Assembly (NCBI GenBank): GCA_016287875.1
Contig: JAEEXQ010000013.1
Location: forward strand, 1 to 44,944
Direction of reading: 5' to 3'
Length of the DNA: 44,944 bases
From: Bacteroidales bacterium
GTDB taxonomy: Bacteria; Bacteroidota; Bacteroidia; Bacteroidales; UBA932
Shown: piece after piece, positions 7,158 through 16,471 of the stretch
Numbering within the stretch: the first letter of the stretch is position 1
Layout: each line of letters starts with the position of its first letter
Translations under genes and position numbers: made by a program
Notes under the pieces: generated by a model
Seen by the model: the letters and a program-made list of their open reading frames with translations, nothing else
Told to the model about the DNA's origin: nothing
Database searches by the model: none

Positions 7158-9291
7158 AGCGCACGTATGCCGACGAACCGGCCTGGTCCACCACCGTAAG
7201 CACGTGGGTTCCGGGCTCGGGGGCGAGCAGCATTTCGTGACGGAAACGGGTCTCACCTATATATTTGTCATCCAGATGCCACCACAGGGTGGCATTCTGT
7301 TCGTGATGCGCCACCCGGAACACCAGACCTTCCACCGTGCCTGACAACTGGCGTGGCAGGGACAGCACGGCTCCGTTCTGGGGATAGATGAACTGCACCG
7401 GATTGGAGACCGGCCTTGCGGCACCGGTATATTCCGGATGATTCTGCCTGTAATACCATTCCTGGGCGGGAGGCAGCACGAACTCTCCGCTGCCGTGATA
7501 AGGGCAGGGTTCGCTGTCCAGGCCCTTTTCGGGCAGCTGCGCGGGCACGGAGGGGCAGGCGGGCCCGGCCAGATGGCCGGAATCCTCGCACACATCCGCC
7601 CAGACGCCGGATTCAGGCAGGCTGAACCATTCGTCGGATGCGGGCAGCAGGTTAAGTATGTCGAAGAGCACGGGGCCTGCGGTGCGGGCTCCGACCAGTC
7701 CCGGAACTCCCTGTCCCTGAGCATTTCCGGCCCATACTCCTATGGTGTAGGCAGGGGTCATCCCCACCGCCCAGGCATCCCGGAATCCATAGCTGGTGCC
7801 AGTCTTCCAGGCTGCTTTGCGTACCGAGCGGATAAGCCTCCAGTCCAGCTGGTCGGGACGGTTGACCTCCTTCAAGGCCTCGAAGGTGTACCAGCGGGCC
7901 AGAGGATCGGTGAACGGCGCCTCCCCCCGGACGAAGGCGGAGTAGGCCGAGCAAACTTCGTCGAGCCGCGCCTCCGCACCCCCGAGAATCAGCGACAGCC
8001 CATAATGGTCAGGAGTTTCCTTGAGGGTGGAAAGCCCTGCCTGCTCCAGCACGGAGTAGAATTTGGGCACGCCGTATTGCCTGAGCAGGAAGACCGACGG
8101 CACGTTCAGGGACCTGGCCAGAGCCTCGTCCGCGTGCACGGCGCCATAGAACTGCCTGTCGAAATTCTGGGGAGCGAAGCCACCCAGATTCACCGGCACA
8201 TCCGCCAGCAGGGTCCTGGGGAGTATGGTCCCGTCCTGCACTGCGGCGGCATAGAGGAAGGGTTTGAGTATGCTTCCGGTAGATCTGGGAGAGGAGGCTA
8301 TGTCCACCTGTCTTCCAGGCCTGTCCCTTTCGGGGGAAGAATTACCCACATAGGCCAGCACCGCGCCGGTGGCGTTGTCCATCACCACTGCAGCCATATC
8401 CGCTATACCCTCTTTCGCCAGCTCGTCGGAACGGCGGTTCACGGCCGCTTCCACCGCCTTCTGCAGGGGAAGGGAGATACCTGTGCGTGTCCTGACCCCC
8501 TTTGGGAAATGCTCTACATAATGCGATGCGAAGGATGGCAGGGGCAGAGGTTCGGCCGGCAGAGGCTCCTCGCAGGCGGCCTCATAGGTTTCGGGGGATA
8601 TGTCCCCGTGGGCCAGCAGACGCGCCAGCAGACGGTTGCGTTTGGCTAGGAGTTCGTTCCGTCCGCGGCCGGGATGGAGGGTGGAAGGAGCATTGGGGAG
8701 CACAGCAAGTGTGGCCGATTCGCTCCAGGAAAGCTCGGATGCAGGGCGTCCGAAATACCTCCAGGATGCAGCCTCCAGGCCTACGACATTCCCCCCGAAC
8801 GGGGCGTGGGCGGCATACAGGGCCAGTATCTTCCGTTTGGAATAACGCAGTTCCAGGCGCGTAGCCAGCACCGACTCTATCATCTTCTGCCAGACCGTCC
8901 TCGGCTTCTGTCTGGAGAGGCGTATGACCTGCATCGTTATGGTACTGCCACCGCTCACAACGTGCCCATTGCGTATGTTGCTTACGGCGGCACGCACCAG
9001 AGAGACCGGATTGACCCCGGGATGCCAGCGGAAGTGCCTGTCTTCGAACTGGATAAGGGCCTTAGCGAAGCGCTCGGGCACGGTGTCGCAGGGAGGGAAG
9101 CGCCACTGCCCATCGGCAGCTATCCTGGCTCCCAGGAGCTCGCCGTCGGCACTTTCCACCACCGTGGAATAGCTGACACCCTTGAAAAGATTGCGGGGCA
9201 GGCAGAACAGCCATCCCAGCAAGAGTACAGCCAAAACGCATATGCCTGGCCGGGACCAGGCATAGCGTTTTTTATGGCGTGTCGGGGACAT
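7144..9291 (-). CDS. pbpC: Penicillin-binding protein 1C
   Basis: A 715-residue bifunctional-type peptidoglycan synthase. There is one membrane anchor (about 15-33), then a GT51 glycosyltransferase domain with the catalytic Glu in QFEDRHF (E83) and GGSTITMQ (114-121). The transpeptidase domain follows, with the active-site SILK (S340 to K343), SLN (394-396) and KTG (496-498). Residues from about 625 form the BiPBP_C domain that defines the 1C class. All catalytic residues appear intact. The gene starts on the base right after the stop of the alpha-2-macroglobulin gene (TAGATG). The same pair, yfhM-pbpC, occurs in many Gram-negatives, where the macroglobulin is thought to trap proteases when the wall is breached and PBP1C to repair it. 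Confidence 0.95.
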   Translation of the reverse strand: MSPTRHKKRYAWSRPGICVLAVLLLGWLFCLPRNLFKGVSYSTVVESADGELLGARIAADGQWRFPPCDTVPERFAKALIQFEDRHFRWHPGVNPVSLVRAAVSNIRNGHVVSGGSTITMQVIRLSRQKPRTVWQKMIESVLATRLELRYSKRKILALYAAHAPFGGNVVGLEAASWRYFGRPASELSWSESATLAVLPNAPSTLHPGRGRNELLAKRNRLLARLLAHGDISPETYEAACEEPLPAEPLPLPSFASHYVEHFPKGVRTRTGISLPLQKAVEAAVNRRSDELAKEGIADMAAVVMDNATGAVLAYVGNSSPERDRPGRQVDIASSPRSTGSILKPFLYAAAVQDGTILPRTLLADVPVNLGGFAPQNFDRQFYGAVHADEALARSLNVPSVFLLRQYGVPKFYSVLEQAGLSTLKETPDHYGLSLILGGAEARLDEVCSAYSAFVRGEAPFTDPLARWYTFEALKEVNRPDQLDWRLIRSVRKAAWKTGTSYGFRDAWAVGMTPAYTIGVWAGNAQGQGVPGLVGARTAGPVLFDILNLLPASDEWFSLPESGVWADVCEDSGHLAGPACPSVPAQLPEKGLDSEPCPYHGSGEFVLPPAQEWYYRQNHPEYTGAARPVSNPVQFIYPQNGAVLSLPRQLSGTVEGLVFRVAHHEQNATLWWHLDDKYIGETRFRHEMLLAPEPGTHVLTVVDQAGSSAYVRFTVV

Positions 9292-12200
9292 CTAGCGGGT
9301 CACGACCGCAGTTCCGCTGGCCGTGGCAGCATTCACCGTGGGTTCGTACATAGCGTTGCAGACGACTGCCGGGTGCACGTAGCTACCCTCGTAGGCGGCC
9401 CTCAGGTTCACCTTGAATGTCTTGGAACGGCCGGCAGGAAGGGCGAAGAACCAGTTCACGCGGTCGTCGCGTATGTCCTTGTAGTCATAGCCATCTTCCG
9501 CAAGCGCAGCTCCCTGGAGACGGTCGTTCACTATCTCCCATCCGGAGGCTACAGGGAAGGAAAGGGCCAGGTTCCCGTAGTCGCGTACGCCATCACCGAC
9601 AAGCTTGATGGTAGCGGTGAAACGGGCGCCCTGCTTCAAGGTAGAGGGATCGATGGCAGAGCCGTCTTCCCCGGTATAGCTCACTTTCAGCGAGAGGCCA
9701 TTGGATACGGCGCTCTTGTTAGCCTCGCGGGAAACCTTCTGCACGGTGCAATATAGTACGCCGTCGGAGAGGTTCTCCAGCTTATACTGGCCCACCAGAG
9801 GCACCGACACCACGGATGCGGCACTGGCGATGTCGTCAGCTCCGACCTTGGCACGGATGGACTGATTGTCTATCTTCTTGTACAGATCGTGCAGGGCCAT
9901 GGCCGCGAAGGCGCTTTCCTGCGTGCTCATCCTTTCCGTATCGATCCCGGCTGCAAGCGCCAGGGCATCCGCCACGCGGTTGTTGAGTGCCAGGGCGTCC
10001 AGGGCTATGAAACGGTCGCGGAGCGAGCTTCCGTAGGTAAGGTCGTTCTGATGGTATTCAGGGAAATCGCTGCTCTGGCCGTCCAGTATTCCGGAAGCCA
10101 GGCTGCTCTTGCCGCTCAGGGCATAAGCCGCAGCCAGCATCCATCTGGCCTGGTTGCCTATTTCGCCCGCTTCCTTGAGCCTGTTCATCGCAGCAAGGTT
10201 GGGCGAACCGGCGACGGCCAAGGTGTAGAGCCTGTATGCTTCGTCCAGGTTGGAGAAGAAGTTGTTCCCCGAAATACGGAAAACCTGGCTCATCTTCTGC
10301 TGATAGGACTTCCAGTTCTTCAGCACTCCGCCGTTCACCTCGAAGCCCTCCTTGGAAGCCTCGAAGAGGAACTGTCCGGCCATCGAAGATACCCAGGAGT
10401 CGGAATTTCCTCCGCCCCAGTATGCGAATCCTCCGTCAGCCTGCTGGCGGGAATAGAGTTCGCTGATTATCGAAGGTATCAGATATCTGGCTTCTCCTGC
10501 ATCCTTCTTCGAAAGCAGCGGGAGCAGGTGCAGCATAGTCAGGCCGCGGGCGCTCAGTTGCTCGGCGCAGTTGTAGGGGTAATCCCTCATATCAGTATAG
10601 AGGGCGCGGGCGTTGACGGCAGGGAAGGCTGCCAACTGCAGCGAATAGCCGTCGACCTTCCTGCTCTCCCCTTTCTGAAGAGTGAAGCGCTCCAGGGTAG
10701 TGATTTCGGGATTAGGGTTGCGTACTGCCAGGCTTATGGTCTCGGAGGCCTTGTAGGACTTGCTGACTGCGCTCACCTTGATATGGGCCACGCCCTCGCT
10801 TTCCAGCGCCTTCAGAGGGAACTGGACCAGCTGGTCACCCTTGCCGGAGAACTGTATCGTCTTGCTGTCCTTGCATATGACTATCGGGTCGGATTCCACG
10901 CTCACGGTGGCGCTCTTCACACCGTCTTCCATAGCGAATACGTTCACTGCCACGGAAGCGGTTTCACCGCATCCGAGCACTCTGGGCAGGCTGGTCACCA
11001 GCATCAGAGGGCTCTGCACGGGGACGGTCTTCTCGGCCTTGCCATAAGCGCCGTCGTGGCCGGCTATCACCATCACGCGGACGCTCCCCACATACATAGG
11101 AAGACGGAGTTTCACGACATCCGTTCCCTTGTTGACGGTCCTGGGAGCATTGAAGATCACCACGGGATTGAAGCGGTTGTCCTTGCGGGCATTGCGCACC
11201 GCATCCTCGTCACCGCCGATGGCGGCTATAGGAGTCAGCTTGCTGCCGAAGGCGCCCACCACCTGGTCGTAGAGATCCCAGGTACTCACGGTGAGGGCCT
11301 CGTTACGGTACATCCTTTCCCAAGGATCGGGAGTCTTGAAGGCCGTCAGATCCAGCAGGCCTTCGTCCACGATTGCCAGGGTGTAGGTCATAGGCTTGCC
11401 GTTGCGCTCGGACACCTTTACGGTGAATCCCTCTTCGGGATGGATTACGTCCGGCATACTAACCACAGGCTCCAGATGCGAGGCGGGGTTGTCCACCTTG
11501 ATCCTCTGTACACCATAGAGACGTATGGGAAGGTCGTTCGAACTCTTTCCGTAAGGCTGCAGCAAGGTAACCTCAGCATAGATGTTCGGAGCCATTTCAG
11601 GAGTTACGGTGAAACTCCAGGGAGTATCCTTCGAAGAAGTAGCCACCCACTCGCGGGAAATCACGCCGCCGGCGTTCTCGAGGCATACCAGCGCCTGGCC
11701 GCCTTCAGCAGCGGGGATATACAGGGTGGCCTTCTCCCCTACCTGATAAGAAGCCTTGTCGGTGGAGAGGGTAAGCATAGTGAGGGCTTCGGGATCCCTG
11801 CGGTCGGCACGGCCGCGGAACTCGGGCCAGTCAACCGTGAAGGTTGCTCCGCAGATATGGCCGGACACCTTGTCGCGGGCCAGCACTAGATACCTGCCCC
11901 ACTCAGGATAGTCCACGCGGAAGCCGAACTCGGCATCGCGGGAGCCAACGGTCACTTCGCCGCTCTTTATCTTTTTGATGGACGAGCCATGCACATAGGC
12001 ATCCAGGGAGCCGCCGGCATTGTCCCACCACCAGCTCCATCCAGTCTTGTAAACGGCGTATTCCACCTTATGGCCGCTGACGCGCTTACCGCCTGCATCC
12101 AGCACTGCCAGGGCGAAACTATGATCTTTGTCGGTCTCCAGGAAATCCCCTGCTGGCACCCTTACGCCTACGTAGGAGGGGTAGGGAGAGTAAGGTATGG

Positions 12201-14397
12201 TCTCGGTAGTGAAGCTTTCATCTCCGCCGGGTTCCTGGACGGTAGTCACAACGAAGGCCTGCAGCATTCCGGGGGCGTTGGCAGCCGCAGGAAGAGTCAC
12301 CTTCGTATTCAGGTTGCCGGCTGCATCGAGCCTCGCCTTGAAGAGATCAAGATCCTGGGAGTTGTAGGAAGCCGTGGGCTGATAGAAGCTGTAGCTCTCG
12401 AATCCCTTGAAAGGTGCTCCGGGAGCCTTGCGCAGGGTGATCTGGGCCCGGGCGGGCATATTGCCGGCCACTCCACCGGCAAGCCACGCGGCGCTAGCCT
12501 GGAGGTTGGCAGACTTCCCTGCCTCCATAACCGAAGGATAGGAGGTAGTGATCTTCAAGCGGTTAGGCTTGATGGACTCGATGTGCAGGGTCTTATGGAA
12601 ACTGCTTCCGCCCACCTTCAGGTAGGCATTCCAATATCCCGTAGGATCGTCGGCCTTGGTGATTATGTCGAAGCTGAAGAAGCCGTCCGTACCCTTGCGG
12701 GTGGCCTTGCTGTAGAACTGGCCTGCGGGAGTATATACTTCCAGGGTGGCGGGATGGCCTGCGGGCAGATTCTTGCCCCGGTCCGAAATGATGGCGGTAA
12801 CGTGGAGGGTATCTCCCGGACGCCACACTCCCCTTTCGCCGTAGATGAAGGCCTTGATGCCCTGCTGGATCACCTCTCCTCCCACATCGAAACGGCTCGT
12901 GGAGCGCTCGTTGCCGGCGTTGACCTTGAGATAGGCAGTGCTGCCGCCGGCCTTTGCCACGATGGCGAAGGGCTTGCGGTCGGCATCCAGGCTAAGACAA
13001 GCCAGGCCTTTGCCATCGGTCTTGCCCCGGGCTATGCTCTGCAGCTGATAATCGAAGACTTCCAGCTTGGCATCGGATACGGGCTGTGCGGAGACAAGGT
13101 CGGTCGCGGCCACCCAGACCTGCTTGCCGCCTGCGTACTCGGCCATCAGGCCCAGGTCGCTGGAAAGCAGCTGTACGGCCGGGAAGCGGCTGGCATCCAT
13201 ATAGTAGGACGGCTTGGAAGGATCATTGCTTTCCTTCCAATTGTACTCGTCCCAATCATAGTAGTTATCCCAATAATACGGGCTGGGCTTGTCCCATTCC
13301 TTCTCATCCTCGCGGGAAGGTTTCCCATCCGGCTTGAAGGTGGTGGTAAGGGCCTGCCTTCCGCCATAGAGGCTCTGGTCCATGCGGAAGCTCAGCCTTA
13401 TGCGGTAGATGGCCCCGGGTTCCTGGCGGAAGAGCCCGCCCAGGTCGATGCAGTGGTCGTTCCACTGGCGCAGGTCCTTGGTCGCGTCCAGAGGGATATC
13501 CCCTTTGTACACCAGACGGCCGCTGCGCCTGAGGGCATCCTGGCCGTCCAGGTTGTTATCCTGCAGGAACATCAGTATGTTCTTCTCGTAAATCTTCACT
13601 ATACGCACCTCCACTGCCGCAAGATTGACGGCCTTGAAGGGAAGTACCAGATTCTGCTTATCCGGCAGTATGTTGCCCTTGAAGGGGATGGTCACGGCCG
13701 GAGCCTCTTCCTTCTCGGGGAAAACGCGGACGTAGTCCTGTCCGAGGTCCGTACCGCCGGCGCCCTTCAGGCCCTTGTCCATAGTGAGTTTCAGATCTCC
13801 CTTGCGACCTTCGAAATGCACTTTGATCACATTGTCCTGCACCTGCACGTAGCTGCGGGCGGCACCTTCAAGCTCTACCAGTCCCTTGACTTCGGCGTTG
13901 GCAGGCACTTCGCTCATAAGCACGTCTATGCAGCTGCCGTCAAGCGAGGCGCGTACCACCCTGAAGGCCCTGCCGTTGTCGGCTTCGGGCGCATCTTCGG
14001 CAAGAGCCACGCTGTTCCCTTTGACAGCAAAGCTGAAGGGGAATTTGTCGGGAGCTCCGGGTATGAGTTTACCAAGTGAGAACTCGGCCGAATAGGTCTG
14101 GCCTACCTTGAGCGCACCGGCTTCAGGTATGAAGGAGACGGACCCGGCATCATTCCATTTCACGCTGCCCTTGATGGACGGCTTGAAACTGAAAAGGCCT
14201 TCGACAGGTTGCGACAGGGCATCTTCAGCGAGTTCTACCTGTATGGTGGCAGTCTCGGCGACGATGCCCCCGGTGAAGGCTTTTATGTAAGCAGCATATT
14301 CTTCAGCAGAAGGCTCGACAGCCTTCTTGTGGCCGCAGGAGACAAAAGACAATGCTCCTGCCAATGTGGCTAGAAAGAGAACGATTGCTTTTTTCAT
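9292..14397 (-). CDS. Bacterial alpha-2-macroglobulin lipoprotein with thioester
   Basis: A 1701-residue lipoprotein (signal ends FVSC, Cys21), the usual size for bacterial alpha-2-macroglobulins. Several MG-type beta domains fill the N-terminal two thirds, including the bait-region neighbourhood and the family segment RGVWRPGDTLHVTAIISDRG. The thioester motif CAEQ (Cys1277 to Gln1280, in YPYNCAEQLSARG) is intact, followed by the alpha/alpha toroid (GGFAYWGGGNSDSWVSSMAGQFL) and a C-terminal receptor-type beta domain. An intact thioester suggests a working covalent protease trap. It is first in an operon with pbpC, behind a well-formed promoter at 14419-14449. A region around residues 375-400 is unusually rich in Trp, Tyr, Asp and Lys. 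Confidence 0.93.
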   Translation of the reverse strand: MKKAIVLFLATLAGALSFVSCGHKKAVEPSAEEYAAYIKAFTGGIVAETATIQVELAEDALSQPVEGLFSFKPSIKGSVKWNDAGSVSFIPEAGALKVGQTYSAEFSLGKLIPGAPDKFPFSFAVKGNSVALAEDAPEADNGRAFRVVRASLDGSCIDVLMSEVPANAEVKGLVELEGAARSYVQVQDNVIKVHFEGRKGDLKLTMDKGLKGAGGTDLGQDYVRVFPEKEEAPAVTIPFKGNILPDKQNLVLPFKAVNLAAVEVRIVKIYEKNILMFLQDNNLDGQDALRRSGRLVYKGDIPLDATKDLRQWNDHCIDLGGLFRQEPGAIYRIRLSFRMDQSLYGGRQALTTTFKPDGKPSREDEKEWDKPSPYYWDNYYDWDEYNWKESNDPSKPSYYMDASRFPAVQLLSSDLGLMAEYAGGKQVWVAATDLVSAQPVSDAKLEVFDYQLQSIARGKTDGKGLACLSLDADRKPFAIVAKAGGSTAYLKVNAGNERSTSRFDVGGEVIQQGIKAFIYGERGVWRPGDTLHVTAIISDRGKNLPAGHPATLEVYTPAGQFYSKATRKGTDGFFSFDIITKADDPTGYWNAYLKVGGSSFHKTLHIESIKPNRLKITTSYPSVMEAGKSANLQASAAWLAGGVAGNMPARAQITLRKAPGAPFKGFESYSFYQPTASYNSQDLDLFKARLDAAGNLNTKVTLPAAANAPGMLQAFVVTTVQEPGGDESFTTETIPYSPYPSYVGVRVPAGDFLETDKDHSFALAVLDAGGKRVSGHKVEYAVYKTGWSWWWDNAGGSLDAYVHGSSIKKIKSGEVTVGSRDAEFGFRVDYPEWGRYLVLARDKVSGHICGATFTVDWPEFRGRADRRDPEALTMLTLSTDKASYQVGEKATLYIPAAEGGQALVCLENAGGVISREWVATSSKDTPWSFTVTPEMAPNIYAEVTLLQPYGKSSNDLPIRLYGVQRIKVDNPASHLEPVVSMPDVIHPEEGFTVKVSERNGKPMTYTLAIVDEGLLDLTAFKTPDPWERMYRNEALTVSTWDLYDQVVGAFGSKLTPIAAIGGDEDAVRNARKDNRFNPVVIFNAPRTVNKGTDVVKLRLPMYVGSVRVMVIAGHDGAYGKAEKTVPVQSPLMLVTSLPRVLGCGETASVAVNVFAMEDGVKSATVSVESDPIVICKDSKTIQFSGKGDQLVQFPLKALESEGVAHIKVSAVSKSYKASETISLAVRNPNPEITTLERFTLQKGESRKVDGYSLQLAAFPAVNARALYTDMRDYPYNCAEQLSARGLTMLHLLPLLSKKDAGEARYLIPSIISELYSRQQADGGFAYWGGGNSDSWVSSMAGQFLFEASKEGFEVNGGVLKNWKSYQQKMSQVFRISGNNFFSNLDEAYRLYTLAVAGSPNLAAMNRLKEAGEIGNQARWMLAAAYALSGKSSLASGILDGQSSDFPEYHQNDLTYGSSLRDRFIALDALALNNRVADALALAAGIDTERMSTQESAFAAMALHDLYKKIDNQSIRAKVGADDIASAASVVSVPLVGQYKLENLSDGVLYCTVQKVSREANKSAVSNGLSLKVSYTGEDGSAIDPSTLKQGARFTATIKLVGDGVRDYGNLALSFPVASGWEIVNDRLQGAALAEDGYDYKDIRDDRVNWFFALPAGRSKTFKVNLRAAYEGSYVHPAVVCNAMYEPTVNAATASGTAVVTR

Positions 14398-14418
14398 ACT
14401 CTGGATGTTGTATTACCA

Positions 14419-14449
14419 CAAATATATTCCATAAACTGCGGAAATCCAA
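14419..14449 (-). promoter_or_regulatory. Promoter of the alpha-2-macroglobulin/pbpC operon
   Basis: On the minus strand TTG (14449-14447), 20 bases of spacer and TATATTTG (14426-14419) match the Bacteroidetes consensus exactly. The start codon at 14397 follows 21 bases after the -7 box. It lies between the 44-codon peptide gene and the macroglobulin gene, so the latter need not depend on the upstream fimbrillin transcript. Confidence 0.75.
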
Positions 14450-14468
14450 CTATCTCGCCTTTCTTATT

Positions 14469-14603
14469 TCAGTCTTCTTCGAGCTCGCGGCCAGCGATAA
14501 TCGGATTTTCGAAAATGGATTTGCGGGAAGCGCAGATGACAGCGCCGCTCCCCAGCTCGATTTCGACAGTCAGGATTTCAGGTTTTGTATATGTAGTTTT
14601 CAT
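14469..14603 (-). CDS. 44-residue peptide downstream of fimbrillin, function unknown
   Basis: A short gene starting at the ATG at 14603 (MKTTYTKPEILTVEIELG). It begins 14 bases after the fimbrillin stop on the same strand, so it is very likely co-transcribed. The frame is open for 16 more codons upstream, but that part overlaps the fimbrillin stop and reads as noise, while MKTTYTKPE looks like a natural start. The pattern Y-x-K-P-E-x-x-x-V-E followed by a small-residue stretch (VICAS) is common in short peptides of Bacteroidales, often beside surface-protein genes. It has no signal peptide or membrane segment. Function is not known; a co-factor, leader or substrate peptide is possible. Confidence 0.6.
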   Translation of the reverse strand: MKTTYTKPEILTVEIELGSGAVICASRKSIFENPIIAGRELEED

Positions 14604-14617
14604 AATTATTTCGTTTA

Positions 14618-15874
14618 TTAAGGGTTGACGGGAATGATGATGGGAATCCAAGGAGCATAGAAGGCCCTTCCGCTAGAATACTTCATCAAATCCATTCTGA
14701 TATTAATGACATTCGTCTTGTTGAAGCCGAAGCCATTGGTCATTTGCAGGGGGATGAATATTTCTTCGACATTATCCTCCGTACCATTGGCGGCAGCCAA
14801 TGCATTCCTATGGTTCAGGATGCTTTCAAGGACTACGTCCTTAACCCAATCACCATTTGTCGGGACAAGCATCCCAAGTACCTTGTCGTTCAGCCAATCA
14901 TCATTGTCCGTCGAGGCAAGGCCTTCATAAAAATTGATATACATATCCTTTGCATCGTCATAGTCACTCTCGGTAGAGTCCTCATCGAGGCAAGCGAGAT
15001 CATAATAGGTCGGAGTGTCCTTTGTCCTGTATTCGACGGCCTGGCAGGTGACACCTATGTAGCTGTTGTTCAACGGATGCCCTTCAGTACCGTCGGTATC
15101 CCACGGCGTCGGCTTATGTGGCATCACATAGATTTCACCATCGATATAGTCATCCAGGGAAATGAATTCATTTACGGCAGAAGGGGTGAAATACACGGGC
15201 GCCTTGAGCCTTATGACGATATCGCTGTATCCTGCATCTTGATCATCGACAGTCCAGGGCGCGGCAGCAAAGCCGGAAAAATCGAAGGTACCCTTGGTGG
15301 CAATGTGATGCAAGGTGATCTTGGTGACCATGAAACGGAGGTCATTCTCTCCGCCACGGGCATCTTTGTCGTAGCCGATCTTGAACTTGACCGAAGAGAG
15401 TGCGTGCTTGAAGAGCAGCGATACCGGCGTGCCGGCTTCATTGCCTTCGCTCAGCGCGACCAGCAGGTCTTTCTGCTCACTGACCTCGGCCGGGACGGTA
15501 TAGACGAACTTCCCGTCGGTAATGACAGGAGCGGCGCCGGAGTTGTCGCAGGTCGCATAGAACTTGTGCGTGTCAGTGCCCTCGGGCCAATACAGGTTTT
15601 CGTACCCTGCGGCCACCCAGCCGTTGCCGGGATTCGAGAACAGGTAATTGTCCATCCATTTGTTGGAAGTACCCTGGATGCCTACCATGTTGAAGGCACT
15701 GACGGCGGAGATTTCCTCGCCGCGGGTATCGCCGTTGTTAACGACGTGGATGATAAAGGGTTTCCCAGAATCCGGGGAAGGAGGAGAAATACGTTCCTTG
15801 GAACAGCCCGTAAGGGCGGCCGCAAGCGCCAGTGCACCGGCTGCGGCTAAAAAAGAAAGGGGAATTCTTTTCAT
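14618..15874 (-). CDS. Fimbrillin-family lipoprotein
   Basis: A 418-residue lipoprotein (signal ends LTGC, Cys24). The body shows the Mfa-like fimbrillin plan: a Ser/Pro-rich start, a first domain with YWPEGTDTHKFYATC, and then the diagnostic VSLLFKHALSSVKFKI segment (about residues 155-170), where the second beta domain begins. It ends in YAPWIPIIIPVNP. By family knowledge such proteins are lipid-anchored at the outer surface and may polymerise as pilus stalk, tip or anchor subunits. No DUF3575 or DUF5119 gene sits beside it, unlike the locus at the left edge, so it may be an accessory or orphan subunit. A 44-codon peptide gene follows directly. Confidence 0.83.
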   Translation of the reverse strand: MKRIPLSFLAAAGALALAAALTGCSKERISPPSPDSGKPFIIHVVNNGDTRGEEISAVSAFNMVGIQGTSNKWMDNYLFSNPGNGWVAAGYENLYWPEGTDTHKFYATCDNSGAAPVITDGKFVYTVPAEVSEQKDLLVALSEGNEAGTPVSLLFKHALSSVKFKIGYDKDARGGENDLRFMVTKITLHHIATKGTFDFSGFAAAPWTVDDQDAGYSDIVIRLKAPVYFTPSAVNEFISLDDYIDGEIYVMPHKPTPWDTDGTEGHPLNNSYIGVTCQAVEYRTKDTPTYYDLACLDEDSTESDYDDAKDMYINFYEGLASTDNDDWLNDKVLGMLVPTNGDWVKDVVLESILNHRNALAAANGTEDNVEEIFIPLQMTNGFGFNKTNVINIRMDLMKYSSGRAFYAPWIPIIIPVNP

Positions 15875-15904
15875 AGTGTCAGCTAAAGCTCAATTATCGT
15901 TTCG

Positions 15905-15912
15905 CAAAGATA
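15905..15912 (-). promoter_or_regulatory. Predicted -7 element of the fimbrillin transcript
   Basis: TATCTTTG on the minus strand, matching TAnnTTTG, 30 bases before the fimbrillin ATG. No TTG is found 19-21 bases upstream, so the box is only half supported. The 63-base gap is shared with divergent greA. Confidence 0.4.
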
Positions 15913-15937
15913 TGAAAAAAACAAGTATATTCGTGAT

Positions 15938-16402
15938 ATGGAATATTTGTCAAAACAAAGATACGACGAGATTGCAGCCGAATTGAAGCATCTCATAGGC
16001 GAGGTGTACCCCAAAATAAAGGATGACCTCGCCGAGGCCAGCGCCCAGGGGGACCGGAGCGATAACGCAGGATACCGCGAAGCCAGACGGATGCAGGCAA
16101 AAACAATCAGCCGTATCCGTTTCCTGCAGAATATCCTGGAGCATTCACGCCCCATTGATCCCGACGCCCTCCCCAAGGACAGGGTTTCCCTTCTAAGCAA
16201 GGTCGAATTCACCAACCTCTCGACTAACGCCCGCATGACATTCGAGATTGTCGCCCCTCACGAGATGGACCTCGAGGCTGGAAAGATTTCGCTGAAATCC
16301 CCTATAGGCGCCGCCCTGATGGGCAAGAAGGTCGGCGAAATTGCCGAGGCTCAGACCCCCTCCGGCACCCTCCGCCTCAGGATAGAAAGCATCAGCCTCT
16401 GA
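15938..16402 (+). CDS. greA: Transcription elongation factor GreA
   Basis: A 154-residue cytosolic factor that helps stalled RNA polymerase by stimulating cleavage of backtracked RNA. The N-terminal coiled-coil holds the acidic tip (QGDRSDNAGYREARRMQ, near residues 37-53). The first Asp is kept, and the usual Glu of GDLSENAEY is Asp. The C-terminal FKBP-like domain contains FEIVAPHEMDLEAGKISLKSPIGAALMGKKVGE, with the S-P-(I/L)-(G/A)-x-A-L-(M/L)-G-K pattern of the family. Length and order fit GreA well. It is divergent from the fimbrillin gene, and a secreted redox-type protein gene follows 69 bases downstream on the same strand. Confidence 0.93.
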   Translation: MEYLSKQRYDEIAAELKHLIGEVYPKIKDDLAEASAQGDRSDNAGYREARRMQAKTISRIRFLQNILEHSRPIDPDALPKDRVSLLSKVEFTNLSTNARMTFEIVAPHEMDLEAGKISLKSPIGAALMGKKVGEIAEAQTPSGTLRLRIESISL

Positions 16403-16471
16403 TCGATAGCAGACCGAATTAACCTTTGCCTGTTTTTCGCATCTAATGTACAGACGCGAATTCAGACAAGC

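Noticed and set aside
9889..14079. Two long plus-strand open frames inside the macroglobulin gene
   Set aside because: They lack any motif and mirror the intact thioester protein on the other strand.
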